Assembly (NCBI RefSeq): GCF_017948455.1
Contig: NZ_JAFFSU010000011.1
Span: forward strand, 124,001-188,000
Length of the DNA stretch: 64,000 bases
Source of the DNA: Streptomyces sp. GESEQ-4
GTDB lineage: Bacteria; Actinomycetota; Actinomycetes; Streptomycetales; Streptomycetaceae
Reading direction: 5' to 3'
Both the position numbers and the translations under genes were made by a program. The notes under the pieces are model-generated. The model searched no databases. It saw nothing but the letters and a program-made list of their open reading frames with translations, and had not been told where the DNA came from. Of the stretch, positions 18,935-27,546 are shown one piece after another; within the stretch, counting starts at the first letter, position 1, and every line of letters starts with the position of its first letter.

Positions 18935-21331
18935 ATGGACTTCAACAGGCGTACGGCACTTGCGGCGGGGCTCGGAGTCGTCGCGGCGGGTGTTCCCTCC
19001 GCGCAAGCAGCTCCAGGCACCGCCATGGCCACGGCCACGGCCACGACCACGACCACGACCACTGTCACTGTGCCGGGAGAATCCCCGGTGCGCACGAACA
19101 TCCCCATCGCACGGGACCGGCGTGCATCCGGCGGGCGTTACCTCGCCCTGCTCACAACCGAGGAACCTCCCTCCGCACACGGCTGGTTCGCCACGTACCG
19201 CCTCAAGGCCCCCCACGCCGGCGTCTACGCCCTCACCGCCGTCGCCACCGCCCCCTTAGAGACCCCGCACACCGAGGCCGTCGCCTCGTATCTCCAACTG
19301 GGCATCAACAACGGCCCCTTCGTCGACCTCGCCCGCTCCCAGCCGCACTGGTACGACGACTCGAAGCCCGCCTGGGGTGACCTCTCCATACTCGACCTCG
19401 GCCGTGTTGAACTCCGGCGCGGCGACAACACATTGACCGTCCGCGTCCACGCCGAACCCGCCGTCCTCGACACCACCACCGCCTACGCCCTCTCCCTCGA
19501 CCACCTCACCCTCCGCCTCCTCCACCGCCACCCCGCCCTGCACCAACTCACCGTCCCCCGCCACCGCGACGGCGAGATCGCCCGACTCCACCTGACCCTC
19601 GACGGGCACGCGACCCGCCCGTACGCCGTCCACTACACCGTCACTGATTACGACGGCCACCGCGTCGCCGACGGAGACGCCGCCATCCCCGTCGGCCGGA
19701 CCACCGTGACCGTCGCCCTGCCGCACGGCCTCCCACCCGGCCACTACCGCGTCCACGCCGACAACGTCACCGGCGCCTTCGCCCGTCTCCCCGCCCGCCC
19801 CGCGCCCACCGGCACCGTCAGCCGCTTCGGTGTCAATATCTGGCACTCCTCTCTGATACCTCCGTCCCGCCTTCCCGAATTCGCCGCCGCCGTGAGGGAC
19901 ATGGGCGCCGGGTGGGTCCGCGACGGACAGTCCTGGCCCGTCGCCGAGCCTGCCCCGGGGACGTACGACACCGCCCACCACGACCGCGCGATCCGCACCC
20001 TGCGCGCCCATGACCTCGCCGTCCTCGACGCCCTCTCCCCCGCCCCCGAGTGGGCGATGACCGACGCCTCACTGCCGCTGCCCGCCGACCTCCGGCATGC
20101 CTATCGCTACGCCCGCCGCCTCGCGCAAGCCGGGCCCGAGGCGCTCCAGCTCTCCAACGAACCCGACGTCGACACCACCCGCAGCACCGGTGACGCCCAT
20201 GCCGCGTTCGTGAAGGCGGCGGCGCTCGGCGTCAAGGACGCGTCCGACGCGCCGCCGCTCGTCGTTCTGCCGGGTATCGCGCAGGCCGGCCCCTTCCAGG
20301 ATCTGATGCTGGCGAACGACGTCGTCCGGTACGCCGATGTCTGGGCCTTCCACGGCTACCCCGACCCCACCGCGCCGGGCGAGCCGGAGTTCCCCGGCGC
20401 GGCGGACGAGCAGCACGCGCTCGCCCGGCGGCACGGGGCGGACGTACCGCTGTGGATGACGGAGTGCGGGGCGTTCCAGATGACGCCCCGCGATCTGACG
20501 TCCGCGCAGGAGGTCGTACAGGCGCGGTACCTGGTGAAGTCGATGGTGGAGGGGCTGGCCGCGGGGAACGCCAAGCAGTTCTGGTTCGCCGGGCCGCCGC
20601 TGCACGACGACGGCGTGTACTTCGGGCTGCTCGACCGGGAGTTCGCCCCGCTGCCCGCGTACAGCGCCTTCGCCGCGCTGACTTCGCTGCTGGGGGCGGC
20701 ACGGTTCGTGACGGCCCGGCAACTGGCGGACGGGGTCCGGGCCTTCGTCTTCGACAGCGGGCGTGGGGAGCTGGTGACGGTCGCATGGTCCACGAAGCGG
20801 GGCTTGCGGCGGCTCGACCTGCCGGGTGTGGCGTACGACATCATGGGGCGCCGGATCTCCGGGACCGTGACCGCCTCGCCCGATCCCGTCTACGTCGTTT
20901 CGCGTGCGCACTTCGAACCTTGCGGCGCACCTCAGGGCCGCCGCCGCCTCCCCTCCCCCGCCGAGCACATCGTCCTCAGCCAGCGCTACTCCGCCCGCAA
21001 CGGCGCCCCCGGCAAGGACAACGGGGACGCGCCGCCGCCGTACGGGTATCGGCTGGGTCGGCGTACGCGCATGGTCGTCGACGTCTACAACTTCGGTGCG
21101 GCGGCTCGGTGGGTGACGGTCACGGGGCGTGGGGACGGTGGCTGGTCGGTGCGGGCGGGCAGTGGCTCGGGCCGGGTGCGGGTGCCCGGACGGGGGAGGG
21201 TCGCGGTTCGCTTCACTCTCGTCGCCGGGAGTTCCGTGCGGCGGCGTGTCGATCACCGGGTGACCTTCCGGGCGCGGCTCGACGATCAGGCCGACATACC
21301 CGTTTCCGTAGCGCTCGTTCACGTCAAGTAA
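18935..21331 (+). CDS. Tat-exported glycoside-hydrolase-like protein, TTA codon
   Basis: A 798-residue exported protein. The N-terminus DFNRRTALAAGLGVVAAG is a twin-arginine signal, followed by a Thr-rich patch encoded by a hexamer-like repeat. Residues 60-280 look like beta-sandwich modules. Residues 295-640 look like a (beta/alpha)8 glycosidase: QLSNEPDV supplies a candidate acid/base Glu409 and WMTECGAF a candidate nucleophile Glu510, the spacing expected in clan GH-A (GH39/GH5-like). The C-terminal 120 residues form another beta module. Codon 108 is TTA (19256-19258), so translation should depend on the bldA tRNA. Substrate unknown. Confidence 0.8.
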   Translation: MDFNRRTALAAGLGVVAAGVPSAQAAPGTAMATATATTTTTTTVTVPGESPVRTNIPIARDRRASGGRYLALLTTEEPPSAHGWFATYRLKAPHAGVYALTAVATAPLETPHTEAVASYLQLGINNGPFVDLARSQPHWYDDSKPAWGDLSILDLGRVELRRGDNTLTVRVHAEPAVLDTTTAYALSLDHLTLRLLHRHPALHQLTVPRHRDGEIARLHLTLDGHATRPYAVHYTVTDYDGHRVADGDAAIPVGRTTVTVALPHGLPPGHYRVHADNVTGAFARLPARPAPTGTVSRFGVNIWHSSLIPPSRLPEFAAAVRDMGAGWVRDGQSWPVAEPAPGTYDTAHHDRAIRTLRAHDLAVLDALSPAPEWAMTDASLPLPADLRHAYRYARRLAQAGPEALQLSNEPDVDTTRSTGDAHAAFVKAAALGVKDASDAPPLVVLPGIAQAGPFQDLMLANDVVRYADVWAFHGYPDPTAPGEPEFPGAADEQHALARRHGADVPLWMTECGAFQMTPRDLTSAQEVVQARYLVKSMVEGLAAGNAKQFWFAGPPLHDDGVYFGLLDREFAPLPAYSAFAALTSLLGAARFVTARQLADGVRAFVFDSGRGELVTVAWSTKRGLRRLDLPGVAYDIMGRRISGTVTASPDPVYVVSRAHFEPCGAPQGRRRLPSPAEHIVLSQRYSARNGAPGKDNGDAPPPYGYRLGRRTRMVVDVYNFGAAARWVTVTGRGDGGWSVRAGSGSGRVRVPGRGRVAVRFTLVAGSSVRRRVDHRVTFRARLDDQADIPVSVALVHVK

Positions 21332-21518
21332 TCGTAAAAAGTCTGAGTTAATGCGGGTAACAGCCCAGGTCAGCGAAGGAAGCGCGTACCGACCAATCAG
21401 TTTGGTGAAACCCTCGACCATCCCGGATACCAGCGAGTAGCGTGCGCACTCCGCCCGCCCCCCACACCTCCCTGCGGTCCGTCCCCCAGCGGGCCCGAAC
21501 CACGCAAGGAACACCGGG

Positions 21519-21920
21519 ATGTCCTACGACCCCTACGCCTACCCCTGGGCGCCACCACCCCCACCCGAACCGCCCGCCGCCCGGCGGGTGCCGGACCGGC
21601 CGCCGTTGGGGCACCACCGGGATCTGCGGATCCTGCGCACCGCTTACCGCTGGCAGCGGCGGGTGGCCACGCTCGCCGCGCTGGGCTACTTCACGCTGTT
21701 CCTGATCCTGTCGGCGTTCGCGCCGGGGTTCATGACGAGCACCGTCACCGACGGACTGCCCGCCGGCCTGCTGCTCGCGCTGCTTCAGCTGCCGGTCACC
21801 TGGCTGGCGATCGCGCTGTACGAGTACACGGCCCGCCGCCGTGTCGACCCGCTCGCCGACCGCATCCGCAAGGAGGCCGCGCTGGACGCCAAGCGGGAGG
21901 GGAAGGAGGGGGAGCGATGA
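21519..21920 (+). CDS. DUF485 small membrane protein
   Basis: A 133-residue protein with a Pro/Tyr-rich head and two membrane helices (AALGYFTLFLILSAFAPGF and LLALLQLPVTWLAIALY), followed by YTARRRVDPLADRIR, the DUF485 pattern. These proteins are encoded directly before ActP-type acetate/cation symporters and probably help assemble or regulate them. AAGGA precedes the ATG, and the stop overlaps the symporter start by four bases. Confidence 0.9.
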   Translation: MSYDPYAYPWAPPPPPEPPAARRVPDRPPLGHHRDLRILRTAYRWQRRVATLAALGYFTLFLILSAFAPGFMTSTVTDGLPAGLLLALLQLPVTWLAIALYEYTARRRVDPLADRIRKEAALDAKREGKEGER

Positions 21921-23524
21921 GTACCGACTTCGGCAACAGTTCCATGTCGCTCGTGGCGTTCTCCACCGTGGTCACCATCACGCTGCTGCTGTGTGTGATG
22001 ACCGGACCCGACCGGGACGACCTCGACGAGTTCTACACCGGCTACAACTCCCTGTCCCCCATGCGCAACGGGCTGGCGATCGCCGGGGACTACGTCTCCG
22101 CGGCGACCGTGCTGGGCACCGGCGGGGTGATCGCGCTGTACGGCTACGACGGCATCGTGCTGGCGCTGAGCACCGCGCTGTCGCTGATGCTGCTGATGTT
22201 CCTGCTGGCCGAACCGCTGCGCAACGCGGGCCGGTTCACCATGGGGGACGCGCTGGCCCGCCGTATGCCGGGGCGGCGCGTGCGCATGACGGCGTGCGCG
22301 GTAACCATCGCGGCGCTGCTGCCGCTGATGCTGGTGCAGCTGGCGGGGACCGGGCAGCTGATGGCGTACATCCTGGGGTTCTCGGGCTCGGCCCTGAAGA
22401 CCGGCTGCATCATCGGGCTGGGCGCGCTGATGATCAGTTACGCGGCGATCGGCGGGATGAAGGGCACGGCTCTCATCCAGATCCTGAAGATCGTGATGCT
22501 GCTCGGTTCGGGTGGCGTGGTCGCCGTACTGGTGCTGAACCGGTTCGACTGGGACCCGGGCGCGCTGTTCGACGCGGCGGCGGCGCAGAGCGGGGTGGGG
22601 CCGGCGTTCCTGGAGTCGGGGCTGCAGTTCTCCGGCGGGCCGCATCCCCGACTGGACATGCTGACCGCCCAGTTCGCGGTGGTGCTGGGCGGGGCGTGTC
22701 TGCCGCACGTCACGATGCGTATGTACACCGCGTCCAGCGCGCCTCAGGTGCGGCGCTCGATGTCCTGGGCGGTGTCGTCGGTGGTGCTGTTCGTGCTGGT
22801 CATCACGGTCGTCGGGTTCGGCGCGACGGCGCTGATCGGGCGCGAGGCGATCGTGCAGGCCGATCCGCAGGGCAACTCGGCGTATCTGCTGGGCTCGCGG
22901 GCGGTGTTCGGGGCGGACCTGTCCACGGTGGAGACCTTCCTGTTCACGGCGGTCACCACGGCGATCTTCCTCACCGTGCTCGCCTCCGTCGCCGGCATGA
23001 TCCTCGCCTGCGCCAACTCCCTGGCCCACGACGTCTTCGCGGCCCGCGTCCAGGAACTGTCGCCACGCCGCGAGATGCTGCTGGCCCGCCTCTCCGCGCT
23101 GGCGGTCGGCGTCCCGGCGATCCTGCTCGCCACGCTGGTCCAGCACCGCAGCCTGCAACCCCTGGTGACCCTCTCCTTCTGCCTCGCCGCCTCCGCCATC
23201 GCCCCCGCCCTCGTCTACAGCCTCTTCTGGCGCCGGTACACGCGGGCCGGTCTGCTGTCGACTCTGATCGGCGGCTCGGTGGTCGTGCTGCTGCTGATGC
23301 CGGGCACGAACCTGGTCTCCGGGTCACCGTTCTCGGCGTTCCCGGAGGCCGACTTCAACTGGTTCCCGTTCACCACAACCGGCCTGGTGTCCATCCCGGC
23401 CGGCTTCGCCTTCGGATGGCTGGGGACGATGATCTCCGGGCGGCGGAAGGCGGAGGAACAGCGGCGGCAGTACGAGGCGGTGGAGGGGTCGATTCTGGCG
23501 GGGGCGGTGCGTAGGGGCGAGTGA
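21917..23524 (+). CDS. cation/acetate symporter, SSS family (ActP-like)
   Basis: Sodium:solute symporter of 535 residues with about 13 membrane helices. The beginning VTITLLLCVMTGPDRDDLDEFYTG and the FxTGYNSLSPMRNGLAIAGDY stretch are typical of ActP/MctC-type monocarboxylate carriers, as are the sodium-binding region around GDYVSAATVLGTGGVIALYG and the SSS signature in helix 5. It imports acetate or another short carboxylate (inferred from subfamily). Co-translated with the DUF485 gene. Confidence 0.92.
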   Translation: MSTDFGNSSMSLVAFSTVVTITLLLCVMTGPDRDDLDEFYTGYNSLSPMRNGLAIAGDYVSAATVLGTGGVIALYGYDGIVLALSTALSLMLLMFLLAEPLRNAGRFTMGDALARRMPGRRVRMTACAVTIAALLPLMLVQLAGTGQLMAYILGFSGSALKTGCIIGLGALMISYAAIGGMKGTALIQILKIVMLLGSGGVVAVLVLNRFDWDPGALFDAAAAQSGVGPAFLESGLQFSGGPHPRLDMLTAQFAVVLGGACLPHVTMRMYTASSAPQVRRSMSWAVSSVVLFVLVITVVGFGATALIGREAIVQADPQGNSAYLLGSRAVFGADLSTVETFLFTAVTTAIFLTVLASVAGMILACANSLAHDVFAARVQELSPRREMLLARLSALAVGVPAILLATLVQHRSLQPLVTLSFCLAASAIAPALVYSLFWRRYTRAGLLSTLIGGSVVVLLLMPGTNLVSGSPFSAFPEADFNWFPFTTTGLVSIPAGFAFGWLGTMISGRRKAEEQRRQYEAVEGSILAGAVRRGE

Positions 23525-23546
23525 GAGCAAGGGATCGGCGCTGCTC

Positions 23547-24434
23547 TCACTCCGCCGTCGCACGCGCCTTCAACGCGGTCAGGCTGCTGCGTACGCGGTC
23601 GATGTGGGCGCGGACCTGGTCCCACCGCTCCCCGTGCTCACGCAGCACGCGCTCGGTCTCGCGGGCGATCTGTTCCCGGCGCGACCGTGCCTCGGCGAGC
23701 ACCTCGGCAGCCCGCGCGTCCGCCTCTTCCTGGAGCCGGTCCACCGAGCCCTCGGCGTCGGCGTAGGCCTGCTTGGCGTCGGCGAGCGCGGCCTCGGCAC
23801 GCGCGGCACGCTCGGCGCACGCCGCGTCCAGCGCGGCAATGGCTTCGTCCTCCTCGCGCTCCGCCTCCGCCCACCGCTGGGCGTGCTCCTTCGCCTGGTC
23901 GGCCAGCATCGCGGAGACACGCTGCCGCATCTCCCGCAGCGCGGCGAGGGACTCGGTACGGCTGTCCTTCACCTCGCGCCGGGCCGCGATACGGATCTCG
24001 TCGGCCTCGGCGCGCGCGACGACAAAGGCCTGGCGGGCGAGTTCCAGGGCATCGGCGCGTACGACGTCCGCGTCCGCCTGCGCCGCGGCCTGCGCGCTGG
24101 TCGCGTACACGTGCGCCTCTTTCGCACAGCGCTGCGCCTCCTGCCGCGCGGCCTCCCGTACGGCGGCGGCCTCCTCCTCCGCGAGCCGGAACACACGCTG
24201 CGCGCGCTCCCCGAGCGCCTCGTACGTCTGCGGGACGAGCTGCGCCACGGTCTCGCGCAGCCGTACGAGCTCCGCCTCCATGTCCTTGGCGAGCACGGTC
24301 AGACGCGCCGCGCGCTCCCAGGCGGCGTCCCGGTCCTGGGAGAGCGCTTCGACATACGCGTCGGCCGCTGCGGGACGGTAGCCGCGCCCCCGTACGGCCA
24401 CGAAGCCATGTGGCGACACCGCTGCGCTGCTCAT
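23547..24434 (-). CDS. coiled-coil protein, DivIVA/FilP-like
   Basis: A 295-residue protein. A short N-terminal FVAVRGRGYRPAAADAYVEAL segment resembles the DivIVA N-terminal pattern. Nearly all the rest is heptad-rich Ala/Glu/Arg coiled coil. In Streptomyces such proteins are often labelled cellulose-binding by old transfer of annotation; a cytoskeletal role in polar growth, as for FilP and Scy, is more likely but inferred. I placed the start at ATG 24434 because GAGAGGAG lies just upstream; the longer in-frame start at 24488 adds an unconvincing 18 residues. Confidence 0.82.
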   Translation of the reverse strand: MSSAAVSPHGFVAVRGRGYRPAAADAYVEALSQDRDAAWERAARLTVLAKDMEAELVRLRETVAQLVPQTYEALGERAQRVFRLAEEEAAAVREAARQEAQRCAKEAHVYATSAQAAAQADADVVRADALELARQAFVVARAEADEIRIAARREVKDSRTESLAALREMRQRVSAMLADQAKEHAQRWAEAEREEDEAIAALDAACAERAARAEAALADAKQAYADAEGSVDRLQEEADARAAEVLAEARSRREQIARETERVLREHGERWDQVRAHIDRVRSSLTALKARATAE

Positions 24435-24573
24435 CCTGGGGCTCCTCTCCATCAGACGTGACGTCATCAGACGTGGCATCAAATACAACTGATTTTGCGC
24501 ACATCCTGATGGATCAGACGGAAGTGTTCATAACGCGACACTCCGCGCAGAGGTCACGGCCGCAAGACAGAGC

Positions 24574-24601
24574 GCGGGGGCCGGTGGTGACCGGCCCCCG
24601 C
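24574..24601 (-). terminator. terminator after the deaminase/SUKH-4 fusion gene
   Basis: Perfect 11-base-pair stem (GCGGGGGCCGG / CCGGCCCCCGC) with a six-base loop, about 40 bases beyond the stop of the minus-strand gene. It closes the leftward two-gene unit. Confidence 0.7.
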
Positions 24602-24643
24602 GGAGGATCTTCGTACGACGTCAGCCGCGACGTCAGCCGCGCG

Positions 24644-27538
24644 TCAGAGCAACCCGTCCCACATCTCCTCCAGCAGCACCGACCACCAGCTCTCCGGCGA
24701 ACCCAGCGCCGCCGGGTCGAGCGAGGCCAGCTGCGCCTGGAAGTCGACCGTCCAGCGGCCGGCCTGCTCCTGGTTCAGTCCGAACCGCAGCCGCCACATC
24801 CGGCCGAGCAGCGCCAGGCACCGCTGGAACTCGGGCAGGCCCGTGTTCACGAACTGCGGCGGTACGGACGTACCGCCCGGGCCCGCCTCCACGGGGACGG
24901 CCACGATGTTCGCCGTCCCGTACTGCACGCAGATCGCCTTGCCGAAGTCGCTGCCCATGACGAGGTACGAGCCCGCGTCCGGCGCCGGCTGCACCCCGCG
25001 CTCGGCCGCCAGCTCCGCCAGCGTCGGCACCGGCCGCCCCGGCTGGGCCTGCGCCCAGAAGAACGGGCCCATGTCCATCGGCAGCCCCGCCATCACCAGC
25101 GAGTGCGCCACGACCGGCGGGACGCCCTGCCGGGACACCGCGGCCTCCTCGAACCGGAAGATCCCCGGCCCGAACGCGCCCGCCAGCTCCTGTGCGATCC
25201 CCTCCGGGGGAATCGGCGGCGCCGACTGCACCTGCGGAAGCGGCGCCCGTACGGGGGCGGGGCGCGCGGGTCCGTCGGCGACCTGGTGCAACTCGCCCTG
25301 GTGAGCGAGGAGTTGCTGCATGCCCTGCTGCCGGCTCGCGTGATCCGTGCCGTACGGGGCGATGCTCGTGATCCGCGCCTGCGGCCACTGCTCCCGGATC
25401 ATCCGCGCACAGTACGCACCCGGCAGCTCACACGACTCCAGCTCCGTGTGCAGCTCCAGCACCTTGTCCGGCGGGATGTTCATCGCCCGCAGCTCATGGA
25501 AGATCTGCCACTCCGGGTGCGGCGTCCCCGGCGCCGAACGCCGGATCAGCTGCTGCTCGGACCCGTCCTGCGCGCGGTAGCGGAGCACGGCTTGGTAACC
25601 GGGGCCGACGGTGGGCTGGGCGGCGGGGGGTTGGGGGTAGCCGTAGGCCGGGGGGTGCTGGGCGGGGGGTGGGGACTGGGCTGGGGTGGGGTGGCCTGGG
25701 GTGGGTTGGCCGGGCATGGGGTGGCCTGGGGTGGGTTGGCCGGGCATGGGGTGGCCGGGCGTGGGGTGACTCGGCGCCGGGGGGCCGGGCGCGGTCTGTC
25801 CGGGCGCGGTCTGTCCGGGCGCGGTCTGTCCGGGCATGGGGTGACCCGGCCCGGGGAGCGTGGGGGGTGGCACAGGGCCGGGGGGCATGGCGCCGGGGGG
25901 TACGTGGCCTGGGGGGACCTGTCCTGGAGGGGCCTGGCCTGGAGGTACCTGCCCTTGAGGGACCTGGCCCGGAGGCACTGCACCAGGAGGTGTCTGACCC
26001 GTGCCGGGGGCGCCCGGAACGCCGGGTGCGCCGGGGGCCGGCGGTGGGCCCGGGACCTGTGGCGGTGGCGGAGGCGGGCCGGGGGCGCCCGCAGGGGGCG
26101 CGGACAGCACGGTCTCCGCGTGGTGTACGGCGCCCTGGCCGCCGGAAGAGCCTGGCATGCCCGGGGCACCCGGAGGCTGCGGAGCGCCAGGCGCACCCGG
26201 CCCCATCCGGCCAGGGTCGGAAAGCACCGTGGCGGCATGGTGAACGCCGCCCGGAGGAGTACCACCGGAAGCACCCGGCGTCTGCGGGCCGCCCGGTCCC
26301 TCGGAACCGTCGGGGCCGAGTGCCGACACAAGCTGGGTCGGCACATAGCCGCCCGCCGGCGTACCCGGCGTACCGGGCCCGGACGGCGGGGGAGGCGGAG
26401 GAGGCGGCGGTCCACCCGCCCGCGCACCCGGCGTCCCCGGCGCACCCGGCGGAGGAGGCGGCGGCACTGCCCCGCCCCGCGCGGCACGCGGCGGCCCAGC
26501 CTTGCTCGTCGCCGCGTCGGCGATGTCCTCGGCGTTCGGCGCGAGCGGCCGTCCCGGCGCCCCCGGAGACGGCGTACCGGCATCAGCACCACCCGGCCCC
26601 TGGGGATACCCGTACGACGGCGCACCAGGCCCACCCGGCGCACCCGATCCCTGCGGATAGCCGTACGACGGCGCGGGCGGCGGCATGCTCTCCCGCGGCG
26701 CACCGGGCGCACCCGGCGCACCAGTGTCATCGATCGCCGGCTCCTGCGCCGTCGGCGGAAGCTGGCTGCCCCCCGACATCAACGCCGTCTTGGCGTCCGG
26801 CGGCGTAGGCGGCGACGTCTCGTCGTCGGCCCCGCTCAGCGGCGGCGCGAACACCGTCTCGGGCAGCGGCACCGAACGGTCGTCCCCGGCATCCGCGTTG
26901 GTGTCCGTCCCGGCCCAGGGAGTCGCCCCAGCAGGCACACCGGCACCACCGGGACCACTGGACGCCCCCGCACGCACCCCCGCGCCCCCACCGGTCTCCG
27001 ACGCACGGACTCCGGCACCATCCGAGGCACCACCATCCGCAGCCGCCGACGCAGCCGGAGCCTGATCCGCCCGCGCACCCGCTCCCGCACCCGAACCCGC
27101 AGTCGACGACCCGGCTCCCGCACCCGAAGCAGCCGCAGACGCCCCCCGCCGATCCGCGATCCCCAGCTGATCCGCCGCCTCCTGCAACCACTCCGGCGGC
27201 GTCAGCAAGAACGACGTCTGGTTCAGATCCACCCGCGCCGGAGCGGCCGGCGCCGGTGCCGGCTCGGCGGTGCCGTCCGGGCCGCCGTACTCCTCCTCGT
27301 ACCGGCGAATCACCTCACCCACCGGCAGGGACGGCCACAGCGTGGCCTCGCCGCTGTCCCGGGCGATCACCAGCCGCTGCCTGCCGCCGTCCGAACTGGG
27401 CCCGTCGGCGCGGTCCTCCGCCCACACCACGAACCCGAGCTCGAACTCCCGTACCCGCACCTCACGATGCTGGTACGACGGCACATCACCGTTGATCCAC
27501 TCTTCCGCGCGCTCCTGCGCCTGCGCGAACGTCACCAT
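24644..27538 (-). CDS. Imm35 - Pro/Gly linker - deaminase - SUKH-4 fusion protein
   Basis: A 964-residue multidomain protein. Residues 1-90 (AQERAEEWINGDVPSYQHR ... EVIRRYEEEYG) resemble Imm35/YrhB. Residues 95-650 are a Pro/Gly/Ala-rich low-complexity linker. Residues 655-745 look like a nucleic-acid/nucleotide deaminase of polymorphic toxins: His674 and Glu676 in HPEWQIFHEL, Cys703 and Cys710 in ESCELPGAYC would bind zinc. Residues 770-960 resemble SUKH-4 (SYLVMGSDFGKAICVQYG, SWWSVLLEEMWDGLL). There is no signal peptide. It follows the WHH/SUKH gene by eight bases. The domain calls rest on motif recognition; a function in DNA/RNA editing defence or contact-dependent competition is inference. 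Confidence 0.8.
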   Translation of the reverse strand: MVTFAQAQERAEEWINGDVPSYQHREVRVREFELGFVVWAEDRADGPSSDGGRQRLVIARDSGEATLWPSLPVGEVIRRYEEEYGGPDGTAEPAPAPAAPARVDLNQTSFLLTPPEWLQEAADQLGIADRRGASAAASGAGAGSSTAGSGAGAGARADQAPAASAAADGGASDGAGVRASETGGGAGVRAGASSGPGGAGVPAGATPWAGTDTNADAGDDRSVPLPETVFAPPLSGADDETSPPTPPDAKTALMSGGSQLPPTAQEPAIDDTGAPGAPGAPRESMPPPAPSYGYPQGSGAPGGPGAPSYGYPQGPGGADAGTPSPGAPGRPLAPNAEDIADAATSKAGPPRAARGGAVPPPPPPGAPGTPGARAGGPPPPPPPPPSGPGTPGTPAGGYVPTQLVSALGPDGSEGPGGPQTPGASGGTPPGGVHHAATVLSDPGRMGPGAPGAPQPPGAPGMPGSSGGQGAVHHAETVLSAPPAGAPGPPPPPPQVPGPPPAPGAPGVPGAPGTGQTPPGAVPPGQVPQGQVPPGQAPPGQVPPGHVPPGAMPPGPVPPPTLPGPGHPMPGQTAPGQTAPGQTAPGPPAPSHPTPGHPMPGQPTPGHPMPGQPTPGHPTPAQSPPPAQHPPAYGYPQPPAAQPTVGPGYQAVLRYRAQDGSEQQLIRRSAPGTPHPEWQIFHELRAMNIPPDKVLELHTELESCELPGAYCARMIREQWPQARITSIAPYGTDHASRQQGMQQLLAHQGELHQVADGPARPAPVRAPLPQVQSAPPIPPEGIAQELAGAFGPGIFRFEEAAVSRQGVPPVVAHSLVMAGLPMDMGPFFWAQAQPGRPVPTLAELAAERGVQPAPDAGSYLVMGSDFGKAICVQYGTANIVAVPVEAGPGGTSVPPQFVNTGLPEFQRCLALLGRMWRLRFGLNQEQAGRWTVDFQAQLASLDPAALGSPESWWSVLLEEMWDGLL
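25691..25833. repeat. coding tandem repeats in the linker
   Basis: Within the linker of the preceding gene a 30-base unit occurs twice in perfect tandem (25691-25720, 25721-25750), coding for PGHPMPGQPT-like decapeptides. A 15-base unit occurs three times (25789-25833), coding for GQTAP. They are likely to vary in copy number between strains. Confidence 0.8.
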
Positions 27539-27546
27539 CGGTCAGC

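Noticed and set aside
25660..26000. Regular GC-rich repeats resembling a CRISPR array
   Set aside because: Units are contiguous without unique spacers and code in frame for a Pro/Gly linker.
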